In this document: piece by piece, positions 20,201 to 27,735 of the stretch
How the letters are laid out: each line of letters opens with the position of its first letter
Position numbering within the stretch: the first letter of the stretch is position 1
From: DASRWI01 sp035654655
GTDB taxonomy: Bacteria; Bacteroidota; Ignavibacteria; Ignavibacteriales; Ignavibacteriaceae
DNA length: 64,000 nt
NCBI GenBank assembly: GCA_035654655.1
Contig: DASRWI010000017.1
Coordinates: 115,552 to 179,551 of the forward strand
Direction: 5' to 3'
The notes under the pieces: generated by a model
The model's database searches: none
What the model was told of the DNA's origin: nothing
Seen by the model: only the letters and a program-made list of their open reading frames with translations
Position numbers and translations under genes: made by a program

Positions 20201-20276
20201 ACAAATCATTAAAGCTCTTCCAATAATTTGGTTCAGGTTTTTTATTATCTAAATTATCGTTTTTTGTATCAGACAT
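17217..20276 (-). CDS. actB: Alternative complex III subunit ActB (molybdopterin-oxidoreductase-like B1 fused to four-cluster Fe-S B2)
   Basis: 1019 residues. A twin-arginine signal sits at SRRKF (56-60) with a possible lipobox ending at Cys75, so the protein should be Tat-exported and face the periplasm. B1 (about 95-700) is a molybdopterin-oxidoreductase-like domain that begins with a CxxCxxxC-x27-C pattern (Cys106, 109, 113, 141). B2 (about 780-1000) has four ferredoxin-type clusters: CLGCGECTVAC, CQHCDHAPCENVC, CVGTRYCSNNC and CTFC...CQEAC. In known complexes B1 carries no molybdenum and B2 passes electrons from quinol toward the hemes. The gene starts three bases after the small upstream ORF. 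Confidence 0.94.
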   Translation of the reverse strand: MSDTKNDNLDNKKPEPNYWKSFNDLYNDPNFLTSTHDEFKEETKEDFDPNKLSGLSRRKFIALLGASAALAGAGCSNYRDKGEIIPYNKKPEEIILGEPNFYASTCTSCANACGILIRTREGRPVKIDGNPDHPVNQGKICSKGHASILNLYNPERYKEPQKNRGGYFNAISWEKANNAILNELKKGEKEIALITGKIFSPTTKKLLEEFKAKYPTTKIYSFEMFDEAARNNAWRKSAGGNFFPLIKWDEAKIIVTLEGDFLGTEGHTVENQRLYAKGRDVNNINSFNRLYAIEGNMSITGMNADYRLRLNPAAQAEFVQLLISEVGGSKSINRNDFVRKYKINSKTLELLIKDLKANKGKAIVYAGNVLPEDVHIAVNHLNQVLGGNTLYRTDAAEVEQLPFSNKDELNGLISAINNNAIGAVIHIDTNPVYHFPKEYNYENILRKAPLVVTLTEVETETASLSNYILPLNHNYESWGDSQTRTGVVSLVQPVIAPLFNTRQKEAILLAWINQDAKKYSNDIYLNYLKKNWESNFFTSTGSGDFNNFWLTSLHDGIVFTNETAPSNGGNASASSGEMKFFDNKGMTLLIQEHPNLGDGSYANNGWMMELPHPVSKVTWDNYAAISLNTSKKLDVEIEDLIEVKVKNRTLELPVFIQPGIADDLVVIESGFGRTNAGTVGTGNGFDVNRLISVYDAGLSKFIYTGVQVRKTSGTYKLATTQEHHTFDEGYTKDQHKKRGIIREGTVNEYKNNPKFLKESKGIEQTSLYNLHAETRFSDVKWGMAIDLNKCLGCGECTVACNAENNVPVVGKDQVIKGREMHWLRIDRYYSGSPDEPNVSAQPMLCQHCDHAPCENVCPVAATTHSIDGLNQMVYNRCVGTRYCSNNCPFKVRRFNFYNFRSYFKDDYQMSDVFSLVFNPEVTVRSRGVMEKCTFCIQRIMKAREDAIQEGRAITGSEVKTACQEACVTGAITFGNIKDKESEVGQWKEHDLTYYVLEELNVRPNISYVAKLRNTHPEEV

Positions 20277-20279
20277 TAT

Positions 20280-20489
20280 TTACACCTTATTTTTACGGCT
20301 AACCGCATTAGGATTAATTTTAACATTAATTTTATTGTGGCTTATCTCAGATAATTTTGTTTTCTTCATAAATAATTCAGCAACTAACGTCTGCAGACTC
20401 ATCATTCCAACATATCCTGCACCAAGCCAGGTAAAAAACTTACCTCTTTTTATTTTTTTAGACGATTTAAATAAATTTTGAATTTCCAT
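20280..20489 (-). CDS. Small single-helix protein between actA and actB (candidate extra complex III subunit)
   Basis: 69 residues. AGGAGAAGAA-ATG at 20487-20489 sets the start; a reading frame seven codons longer lacks this support. One hydrophobic stretch (about 17-40, FFTWLGAGYVGMMSLQTLVAEL) follows basic residues and resembles an uncleaved signal or membrane anchor. The basic tail ends NPNAVSRKNK. No cofactor motif is visible and I do not recognise the family. It is tightly packed in the operon: nine bases after actA and three before actB. Inference: a small structural subunit or assembly factor of the complex. Confidence 0.75.
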   Translation of the reverse strand: MEIQNLFKSSKKIKRGKFFTWLGAGYVGMMSLQTLVAELFMKKTKLSEISHNKINVKINPNAVSRKNKV

Positions 20490-20497
20490 TTCTTCTC

Positions 20498-21067
20498 CTA
20501 ACGATGACAAGCAAAACAGTTATCAGGTCCCTTATTTAAATTCTTTAATTGCGGGAACCTTTCTTTTGCATTTCTATGACAATCAAGACAAGCAGCCATA
20601 GTAAATGAATTCATTTGAGCAACAGTTTCCATCTGCCTTACATCCCCGTGGCAGTTAGCGCAATCAATACCTTTATTTACGTGAACACTATGGTTGAAAT
20701 AAGCAAAATCCGGAATTCTATGTATCCTCTTCCAGGGAATAGCTTTACCTGAATTGTAATAATTTGTTAGCTTTTTAATTTCAGGTCTGTCTTTGCGTGC
20801 ATACCTGTGGCAATTCATACAAGTCTCAACAGCAGGAACCATTGCGAATCTTGATTTTTCAACGGAAGTATGGCAATACTGGCAATCAATCTGCATATCT
20901 CCAGCATGTAACTTATGGGAAAATGCAATTGGCTGCGTTGGAGAATAACCAATACCATCCCGTTCAGCGCGGCTTGCAAAATAAGTTAATGCAAAAGACG
21001 CAATAACAACAAAAATAGTAATGGGTACCCGTATTCTTAAAATGTAATCGAGCAAAGATTTGTTCAT
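20498..21067 (-). CDS. actA: Alternative complex III subunit ActA (pentaheme cytochrome c)
   Basis: 189 residues. An uncleaved N-terminal helix (about 13-31) anchors a periplasmic domain with five CxxCH motifs at residues 62-66, 83-87, 136-140, 160-164 and 184-188. The last motif ends one residue before the C-terminus. Extra His residues (FSHKLH, FNHSVH) are likely distal ligands. The subunit accepts electrons from the Fe-S clusters of ActB. It is the first gene of the respiratory island and has a good ribosome site (AAAGGAAATTTA-ATG). The fold resembles the multiheme subunits of nitrite and sulfur reductases, but the gene neighbours fix the role. Confidence 0.93.
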   Translation of the reverse strand: MNKSLLDYILRIRVPITIFVVIASFALTYFASRAERDGIGYSPTQPIAFSHKLHAGDMQIDCQYCHTSVEKSRFAMVPAVETCMNCHRYARKDRPEIKKLTNYYNSGKAIPWKRIHRIPDFAYFNHSVHVNKGIDCANCHGDVRQMETVAQMNSFTMAACLDCHRNAKERFPQLKNLNKGPDNCFACHR

Positions 21068-21335
21068 TAAATTTCCTTTAGAACTACAAATTTTTTAATG
21101 AAATTCATTTTAAAAGATTAGTTGAACATTAAAGAATTAAATATATTTCTATTATCTAACTTTGAAAAATTATTAAATAATATGTGCAAATAAAAAGAGA
21201 ATGAGGGTTTTTAAGATGTTATGAGACTAATGTCACTCGAATCTTTTAAAAGGAAAGTTTTTTTTTGAGAATTAAGAGATTAGTTTAAAAAATCATGTAG
21301 ATCTTTATCTTTTTAATCATGATTCATAAAAGAAA

Positions 21336-22634
21336 TTATTCCAATGCCTTCTTCAATATCGTGGCAGGGTGTAAAACTTTTACCGGTACGTCAAATTTTT
21401 CTGTACCGTATTGTAATTGCAATATGCACCCGGGGTTTGATGCCAATACTGTTGGTGTTTCTGTTGCTTTTATGTTGTCCATTTTCTTTTTCAATATTGC
21501 CATTGAATCATCATAACGCATAATATTATAAACACCGGCACTGCCGCAGCATCTTGTGGGATCATTTAAAGGAACGTTTGTCAATCCGGGTATTGCATTC
21601 AAGATTGCTCTTGGCTCTTGAGTAATCCTTTGAGTATGAGCCAAATGACAGGCATCGTGGTATGTTAATGTTTCTTTTAACTGTTTGAATTTTACCTGAT
21701 CTAAGTTTTCAAAAACAAATTCGGATAGGTCTTTTACTTTGGAAGAAAACTTCTTTGCTTTCTCTGCATAATTTTTATCATCAGCAAGTACGTGTCCATA
21801 CTCCTTCATAAAAGCACCACAGCCGGCAGAGTTTGCAACTAAGACATCATATTCTTCTTTTTCAAAAGCATCAATATTTATCTTAGCTAAAGTTTTTGCA
21901 GTTACCATATCTCCATTATGTGCGTGGATTGAACCGCAGCATTCCTGTTTACGTGGAGTAAATACTGAACTTCCCATTAAAGTTAAAACATCTACTGTAT
22001 CTTTGTTTATTTCAGCAAATGCAACATCCATTACGCAGCCGGTTAAGAAGGCTGTTTTAAATTTAATTTCATTCTTAGGTAATGAATTAACCGGAATAAG
22101 TTTTTCGCTGAACTTTTTAGAAACTCTTGGAGAAAGTTTATCAATCTCAGCCATTTTAGGCATTAGGAGTTTGAATAATCCTGAGCCGTGAAGAAGTTTT
22201 TGGATACCTGAGTTTTGATAAAAGTATAAAAGCTTTGCAGCAACTTTAAGAGCAGACTTATATCTTAATAAATAATTTAAGCTAACAACTTTAATTATTT
22301 TTCCCCACCAGGTAGTATAACCTGCGTGAGCAATTTCAACTCTTGCTGCTTCAACCATAGAGCCATATTTAACTCCGGCAGGACAAGCAGTTTCGCACGC
22401 CTGGCAATCCAGACAAAAATCCATTTCATCAGCAAACACATCCGAGATAGCCATCTCCCCTCTTGCAACAGATTTAATCATTTTAATTCTGCCGCGCGGA
22501 GATGAGCGTTCATTCATTGTTAAATCATAAGTAGGACAAGCAGCCAAACACATTCCGCAATGAATACACTGAGCTAAAACATCATCATTTGGTAAAACAC
22601 CTAATAAATTATTTAATACTTTTTTATCCTGCAT
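21336..22634 (-). CDS. glcF: Glycolate/lactate oxidase iron-sulfur subunit
   Basis: 432 residues. Two 4Fe-4S motifs lie at the N-terminus (CIHCGMCLAACPTYDLT and CLDCQACETACPAG). Two CCG cysteine-rich domains follow, marked by KQECCGSIHAHNG and TRCCGSAGVYNI, the hallmark of GlcF and related membrane-linked (S)-2-hydroxyacid oxidoreductases. The protein passes electrons from the FAD subunit to quinone. It starts six bases after glcD and its stop is about 270 bases before actA. Glycolate versus D-lactate cannot be told apart by sequence alone. Confidence 0.9.
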   Translation of the reverse strand: MQDKKVLNNLLGVLPNDDVLAQCIHCGMCLAACPTYDLTMNERSSPRGRIKMIKSVARGEMAISDVFADEMDFCLDCQACETACPAGVKYGSMVEAARVEIAHAGYTTWWGKIIKVVSLNYLLRYKSALKVAAKLLYFYQNSGIQKLLHGSGLFKLLMPKMAEIDKLSPRVSKKFSEKLIPVNSLPKNEIKFKTAFLTGCVMDVAFAEINKDTVDVLTLMGSSVFTPRKQECCGSIHAHNGDMVTAKTLAKINIDAFEKEEYDVLVANSAGCGAFMKEYGHVLADDKNYAEKAKKFSSKVKDLSEFVFENLDQVKFKQLKETLTYHDACHLAHTQRITQEPRAILNAIPGLTNVPLNDPTRCCGSAGVYNIMRYDDSMAILKKKMDNIKATETPTVLASNPGCILQLQYGTEKFDVPVKVLHPATILKKALE

Positions 22635-22640
22635 AATGAA

Positions 22641-24083
22641 CTATAAGTTTACTATTTCTTTAATCTGTTCTCTGGTTCTTGGAAGAGTACCTTCGCATCT
22701 TGGTCCAATTGTAAAAATTTTACCAGGATTAAGAATATTATTTTCATCAATTACACATTTAATTTTCTTCATCATATCAACACCCGGAATACCAGCAAGT
22801 TTTTCAAGAAAATGTTTCTTTGATAATCCTGTACCGTGTTCACCGGTAATTGTTCCGCCAAGTTTAATAGCTTCGTTAAAGATGAAGTCAAAAGCACGAT
22901 GTGCATTTTCAATTTCACTTTTATTTCTTTCATCAGTTAAGCACGTTGGATGTAAATTACCATCTCCTGCGTGGCCAAAATTTCCAAACATTAAATTATA
23001 TTTTGAAGCAGCCTGTTTAACAACTTCCATCATAATTGGTAATTCACTTCTTGGTACTGTTGCATCTTCTAAAATTGTCGTAGGACTTTTACGAGCTAAT
23101 GCACTGAATGCTGCTCTTCTTGCTGTTTTTAATTTTAATGCCTCTGCAGTATTATCAGCTTTTCTTACAAACGATGCATTATTCTTTTTTAAAATATTAT
23201 TTACAAGTTCTGCATCTTCTATAACGCTTGAACCTCTCCCATCAACTTCAATTAAAAGAACTGCTTCACTATTTCTTGGTAATCCAATATGTGTATAATC
23301 TTCAACGCAATTGATTGTTATGTTGTCAAGAAATTCCATCATTGATGGGGTAATATGGGCAGCAATTATATCTGATACTGATTGTGCGCTATCAATAAGT
23401 CTATCAAAGTAAGCTAGCATCGTTATTGTTGTAGTTGGAGCAGGAATAAGCTTAAATATAATTTTTGTTATTATTCCTAAAGTTCCTTCACTTCCAATTA
23501 TAAAATCCCTTAAATTATATCCTGCAACATCCTTAACATTTTTGCCCCCTGTTTTTAATAACTCTCCATTAGGAAGAATCATTTCAGTGCCGAGAACATA
23601 ATTCTTAGTAACTCCGTACTTTAATCCTCTTAAGCCGCCTGCATTATTTGCAACATTCCCTCCAAGAGTACACACTGTCATACTACCAGGGTCAGGAGGA
23701 TAGAACAAACCTGCTTTTTCAACTTCTCTTTGGAAATCTGCTGTAATTAATCCAGGTTGTACTGTTGCAGTAAGATTATGAGTATCAAGTTCAAGAAGTT
23801 TATTCCATTTAGTCATTACTATTACTAAACTATTTGGAACAGGGATTGAACCACCACTTAATCCTGTACCTGCACCGCGAGGTACTATATTAAAAGGGAC
23901 TTCATTAGCTAACTTTAATAACTTTGATATTTGTTCTTCATTATCTGGAAAAACAACTGCTTCAGGGAGTTGTTCAAAAAGAGGAGTACCATCATAGGAA
24001 TAGCATAGTCTGTCTTCATAAGAATCTAAATAATTTTTAACCCCTACTATGCTTTTGATTTTTTCTTTTACAGCATTTTCCAT
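22641..24083 (-). CDS. glcD: FAD-linked glycolate/D-lactate oxidase subunit
   Basis: 480 residues, a usual GlcD length. The FAD-binding PCMH domain carries PRGAGTGLSGGSIP and GGNVANNAGGLRGLKYG. The C-terminal FAD oxidase domain shows FGNFGHAGDGNLHPTC and TGEHGTGLSKKHFLEK with conserved active-site His residues. It oxidises a 2-hydroxyacid (glycolate or D-lactate) to the 2-oxoacid and feeds electrons to GlcF. It forms a two-gene unit with glcF; no GlcE-like gene is nearby. A possible promoter -7 box lies at 24114-24121. Confidence 0.9.
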   Translation of the reverse strand: MENAVKEKIKSIVGVKNYLDSYEDRLCYSYDGTPLFEQLPEAVVFPDNEEQISKLLKLANEVPFNIVPRGAGTGLSGGSIPVPNSLVIVMTKWNKLLELDTHNLTATVQPGLITADFQREVEKAGLFYPPDPGSMTVCTLGGNVANNAGGLRGLKYGVTKNYVLGTEMILPNGELLKTGGKNVKDVAGYNLRDFIIGSEGTLGIITKIIFKLIPAPTTTITMLAYFDRLIDSAQSVSDIIAAHITPSMMEFLDNITINCVEDYTHIGLPRNSEAVLLIEVDGRGSSVIEDAELVNNILKKNNASFVRKADNTAEALKLKTARRAAFSALARKSPTTILEDATVPRSELPIMMEVVKQAASKYNLMFGNFGHAGDGNLHPTCLTDERNKSEIENAHRAFDFIFNEAIKLGGTITGEHGTGLSKKHFLEKLAGIPGVDMMKKIKCVIDENNILNPGKIFTIGPRCEGTLPRTREQIKEIVNL

Positions 24084-24113
24084 ATTGCTTCAATAATATT
24101 AAATTTTAATATT

Positions 24114-24121
24114 CAAACTTA
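24114..24121 (-). promoter_or_regulatory. Possible -7 box (TAAGTTTG) for glcDF
   Basis: On the minus strand this is TAAGTTTG, an exact match to the Bacteroidota TAnnTTTG element, about 30 bases before the glcD ATG. No clear TTG -33 element sits at the right distance, so the call is tentative. Confidence 0.35.
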
Positions 24122-24162
24122 CTGATATGCTGATTAAAGAAAAAGATATAATAAAAATATCT

Positions 24163-24450
24163 TTAAAGAGTAATTCTGATTATAACTTCTCTAACTATTA
24201 AAGCAGCGGCAGCTCCAAAAGCCAGGTATATTGCTATGTTCTTTAATGATGTTTTTGTTAAAGTTAAGGTAGATAAATACCCTCTCCATCCACACTGAGA
24301 ACATCTGTACATTTTAAAGAAAGTAAAATTCTTTGTAAGCATTTCCTTAAAATTTCTTATTTTAGAATGATGTAAAGTGTTTACCTTATTACAGGATGGA
24401 CATTTACCAAATACAGGATTTTTCTTAAATATTATATATTGATTTTTCAT
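24163..24450 (-). CDS. Small zinc-ribbon protein with C-terminal membrane helix
   Basis: 95 residues, unrecognised family. Two CxxC pairs (CPSC near residue 17 and CSQC near residue 55) should form a zinc ribbon. The last ~25 residues (IAIYLAFGAAAALIVREVII) form one membrane helix, so the ribbon would lie in the cytoplasm on a C-terminal anchor. AAGGT precedes the ATG. The gene is followed by the ctp gene's terminator region and preceded by glcD. Function unknown. Confidence 0.65.
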   Translation of the reverse strand: MKNQYIIFKKNPVFGKCPSCNKVNTLHHSKIRNFKEMLTKNFTFFKMYRCSQCGWRGYLSTLTLTKTSLKNIAIYLAFGAAAALIVREVIIRITL

Positions 24451-24507
24451 ACCTTAAAAATAATCTTTAGAATAAATACTCACAATAAAAAAATTTAAAA
24501 TAAAAAA

Positions 24508-24528
24508 CGGAGAAATATTTCTTCTCCG
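24508..24528 (-). terminator. Rho-independent terminator after the ctp gene
   Basis: On the minus strand a 7-bp stem CGGAGAA/TTCTCCG with a 7-base loop is followed by TTTTTT. It lies 27 bases after the stop of the protease gene and ends the ybbR-tmk-ctp unit. Confidence 0.85.
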
Positions 24529-24554
24529 CTAAGTTTTTAATCTATAATTTTAAA

Positions 24555-26201
24555 TTATTTTGAATTCAATAATTTTTTGAAAAGTTCATTGTTTGAAGCT
24601 ATATTAAATGCAGCCTGAAATTGTTTATCTCCATTTAATAGTTCTTCAGTCTTGCCATTAAAACCATTAATTTTTAAAGCAATTTCACTTCTAATTTCTG
24701 ATAGAATTTCATCTCTATAAATTTTAATTTCATTGTTATTCAAGCTTCCGAACTGAGTCTTAATTCTGTTCAGGTCAATAAAAACATCAGCAGATAATTT
24801 TTTGTTTTTAGCTTCATCATAGAGCTTATCTATTTCTTTTTCTGCATCGCTCTTATAAACAAATTTTTCTTTGCTTAAGAATTTTTGAAATTCAGAAATC
24901 AATTCATCATTATTTAAAGAGCTTAATTTTATATCTTCATTATTTGCAGTGTAATAATCTGCAAACCTGAAGAACATACCTTGAGCAAATAACTCCTGGG
25001 TCAATCCACTTTCAATTTCAAATTCAATTGTACTGTCAGGTGTAATTCCGCCTGCACTGAATACTTCTCTACTGTTGTCTGTTAAGAACCTTGCTGCCAC
25101 AATGGTATCAGCTTTTGATATAACATGGTTTCTTGAAGAGTAATCTATTTTTTGAATACATCTTCCGCTTGGTGTATAATATTTTGCAGTTGTTATTTTT
25201 AACTGAGTATTATATCCAAGATTAGAAATAGTTTGAACTAAACCTTTACCAAAAGTTTTTGTACCAATAATCAATCCTCTGTCGTGGTCCTGAATTGCAC
25301 CTGCAACTATTTCAGATGCTGAAGCTGAACCATCGTTTACTAACACAATAAGTTTTTCGCGGGACATAATTGGATTTTCATCAGAGTAATATCTTTTTTC
25401 TTTAGATGCATCTCTCCCTCTTGTAGAAACTATTATCTGGTCTTTATCCAAAAACTTTTCGCATATCTGAACAGCAGCATCCAGTAAACCACCCGGATTA
25501 TTTCTTAGGTCAAGTACAATGCTTTCAATTCTTTTTTGAGACTCTAATTCCTTTAAAGCCTGTCTGACTTCTTCACCGGCAGACCTGCTAAACCCTATAA
25601 GCTTTAAGTAAACATTATTACTGTTCTTTGGATAAAACCCATAGTACGCTAAATTCTTTACGGAAATTTCTTCTCTAACGATATTGAAATTAATTGTATC
25701 TTGTTCGTTATTTCTAACAATAGTCATATCAACCGTTGTTCCAGGTTCACCTTTTATTAAAGAAGAGATTTGTTCATAATTGTTTGGACTTATAGCTACA
25801 TTTGAAACACCAACTAAAACATCACCTGTATGTATCCCTTGTTTTTGTGCAGCATATCCATCAAAAACTTCAGATATAATTACTTTATCACCTCTAACTG
25901 CTACAGATATACCAACACCTGCATACTTGCCATTAGTAATAAGTTCAATCTCATCTTTTTTAGAGTCATCAATAAAAACAGTGTAGGGGTCCAAAGAATT
26001 AAGCATTCCCTGAATACCGGTTTTCATAAATTCTTCTAAATCAATTTCGTCAACATAGTTCAACGTTACTTCTTTATATACCTTGCCGAACAAATCAATG
26101 TTCTTGGAAATTTCAAAGTATATATCCTTGTTAGCATAAAATCCTGTAAATAGGACAACTAGAAAAAAACCGAAAAGTAGTTTCCAATACTTCCTGAGCA
26201 T
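24555..26201 (-). CDS. C-terminal processing peptidase, S41 family with PDZ domain
   Basis: 548 residues. An N-terminal anchor helix (about 7-23) places the enzyme in the periplasm. A PDZ domain (about 85-170, GKYAGVGISV, IHTGDVLVGV) precedes the S41 catalytic core. The Ser-Lys dyad is Ser294 in GSASASE and Lys319 in TFGKG, with the usual 25-residue spacing. The long C-terminal region (about 370-548) is helical and rich in Lys/Asn. The family trims or degrades envelope proteins by their C-termini; a role with T9SS or peptidoglycan enzymes is speculation. It begins seven bases after tmk. Confidence 0.92.
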   Translation of the reverse strand: MLRKYWKLLFGFFLVVLFTGFYANKDIYFEISKNIDLFGKVYKEVTLNYVDEIDLEEFMKTGIQGMLNSLDPYTVFIDDSKKDEIELITNGKYAGVGISVAVRGDKVIISEVFDGYAAQKQGIHTGDVLVGVSNVAISPNNYEQISSLIKGEPGTTVDMTIVRNNEQDTINFNIVREEISVKNLAYYGFYPKNSNNVYLKLIGFSRSAGEEVRQALKELESQKRIESIVLDLRNNPGGLLDAAVQICEKFLDKDQIIVSTRGRDASKEKRYYSDENPIMSREKLIVLVNDGSASASEIVAGAIQDHDRGLIIGTKTFGKGLVQTISNLGYNTQLKITTAKYYTPSGRCIQKIDYSSRNHVISKADTIVAARFLTDNSREVFSAGGITPDSTIEFEIESGLTQELFAQGMFFRFADYYTANNEDIKLSSLNNDELISEFQKFLSKEKFVYKSDAEKEIDKLYDEAKNKKLSADVFIDLNRIKTQFGSLNNNEIKIYRDEILSEIRSEIALKINGFNGKTEELLNGDKQFQAAFNIASNNELFKKLLNSK

Positions 26202-26208
26202 ATTTCAT

Positions 26209-26826
26209 CTATTCCTTCTCGAACTTATTCAGTTCATTTATAATAAAGTAATGTATTTCTTCTTTTGACTTTTTCCCGTCAATAATTCTGAATCTTTTTT
26301 CCGTACTTGCAAGATTCAGATAACCGTTCCTCACCTTATTATAAAATTCTTTTTCTGACATCTCTATCCTGTCGAGTTCCACCTTACTATCAGCAGATTT
26401 TCTTCGCTCTGCTTCCTCAACCTCAATGTCCAGAAAGAAGGTCAAATCAGGAATCGTATTACCGATTGCTAATGAATTTATGTGGTTAACATATTCTAAC
26501 GGTATGCCTCTCCCAAAACCTTGGTAAGCAGTTGTTGAATCATGAAACCTATCCGAAATTACATAAATTCCTTTTTCCAATGAAGTCTTTATTTTTTCCC
26601 TAACTAATTGAGCCCTTGCAGCTGAGAATAAAAATATTTCTGTTTCCATTACCATGGCAGAATTTTTTTTATCCAACAAAATATTTCTGATTTTTTCAGA
26701 TATTTCTGTGCCTCCGGGTTCTCTGATAATTTCGACTTCTTTCCCTTTGTTTACCAGATAGGTAGTCAATAGTTCCACTTGAGTAGATTTCCCACAGAAA
26801 TCTATTCCTTCAAAAGTTATAAACAT
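26209..26826 (-). CDS. tmk: Thymidylate kinase
   Basis: 205 residues, the normal size. The P-loop is EGIDFCGKST (6-15), the dTMP-binding DR motif is SDRFHDSTTAYQGFGRG, and REPGGT is present after the first helix. The enzyme phosphorylates dTMP to dTDP. The P-loop has Phe-Cys in place of the common Gly-x, a variant seen in this phylum. It lies three bases after the ybbR gene and seven before ctp, in one transcription unit. Confidence 0.96.
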   Translation of the reverse strand: MFITFEGIDFCGKSTQVELLTTYLVNKGKEVEIIREPGGTEISEKIRNILLDKKNSAMVMETEIFLFSAARAQLVREKIKTSLEKGIYVISDRFHDSTTAYQGFGRGIPLEYVNHINSLAIGNTIPDLTFFLDIEVEEAERRKSADSKVELDRIEMSEKEFYNKVRNGYLNLASTEKRFRIIDGKKSKEEIHYFIINELNKFEKE

Positions 26827-26829
26827 TTT

Positions 26830-27735
26830 TTAATATTTCTTAATAATAAATTTTAATGATTCAGGTTTTATATTAATTATATTTACGTTTTCCGGCACTG
26901 TAACATTCGGTACCATTACATCTAATGTATCAATTAAAAAATCTTTATAATTTATTGAGGCATTAATTTCTTCAGGTTGTAATTTCCCTATTAAATCTAT
27001 TCCTCCCCTAACCCCTACATCTATTTTGTTAGGGACTAAAATAATGTCAAGATTTTTTGGTAATTCTAATATTTTAACTTCAATTCCTATAAAATCTTTA
27101 TCAACAATCTGTTGAACATCCATATCAATCTGAACTTCATCTATACTGTAATTAATTTTAGGGTTTTTCTTAAGTTCAATACTTTGTGCAATTTTTGTAT
27201 CTATATCTTTGCTTCTTAGCGGTTCAGTCACTACACTATCTATTTCTTCAATTAAAGTGTAGGGTCCACTAATTACAACTGAATCCGGAGATAATTTTAT
27301 CGGAGTAGCTAAACCATACGAAGGTTTAAATTCTATTTCATAATCTGGTACTATTTTAACTTTTTTCTTCAAGACTCTTTCATACTGAAGTCTAATCTGA
27401 TTAGGAAAAATCTCAACTACTTCTTTACCGGACGATAGCCATAAATTTTCGTTTAAACTATTATATAAGTTTATATTTCTTTTACCGCTATCCACAGAAA
27501 CCACATATTCATTTGATGAAGATAAATTAAATGAGAATAAATCCCATCCTTTTCCTCGAATCTTTATAGAAGCTGTAGTTGGAATATTTGAATTTGTGGT
27601 ATACCCTTTTGGGAAATTGATTAATTTCAATGGAACGTTAATAGTGGCGTAATAATTTGAAGATAAAGCAATAGATATCCACAAAATGGCTGAAAAACAA
27701 AATGAAATGAATATTATAAATAGTTTTTTCTTCAT
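26830..27735 (-). CDS. YbbR-like domain protein
   Basis: 301 residues. One N-terminal helix (about 3-24) is followed by three or so YbbR-type beta repeats, e.g. INVPLKLINFPKGY, KVKIVPDYEIEFKPSYGLA and VEPLRSKDIDT. In Firmicutes such proteins (CdaR) regulate the c-di-AMP cyclase CdaA; no cyclase gene is adjacent here, so that role is not supported by context. It is the first gene of the ybbR-tmk-ctp unit and is divergent from the beta-helix genes. Confidence 0.8.
   Translation of the reverse strand: MKKKLFIIFISFCFSAILWISIALSSNYYATINVPLKLINFPKGYTTNSNIPTTASIKIRGKGWDLFSFNLSSSNEYVVSVDSGKRNINLYNSLNENLWLSSGKEVVEIFPNQIRLQYERVLKKKVKIVPDYEIEFKPSYGLATPIKLSPDSVVISGPYTLIEEIDSVVTEPLRSKDIDTKIAQSIELKKNPKINYSIDEVQIDMDVQQIVDKDFIGIEVKILELPKNLDIILVPNKIDVGVRGGIDLIGKLQPEEINASINYKDFLIDTLDVMVPNVTVPENVNIINIKPESLKFIIKKY

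Noticed and set aside
6217..21067. Polysulfide/sulfur or nitrite reductase (Psr/Nrf) instead of alternative complex III
   Set aside because: A pentaheme ActA, a B1-B2 fused ActB, two NrfD-like subunits, DUF3341 and an adjoining cytochrome oxidase together are specific to alternative complex III.
22636..23298. Plus-strand 220-codon open frame antisense to glcD
   Set aside because: The minus strand encodes an intact GlcD with all family motifs; the plus frame is Ser/Phe/Leu rich, without a ribosome site or recognisable motif.
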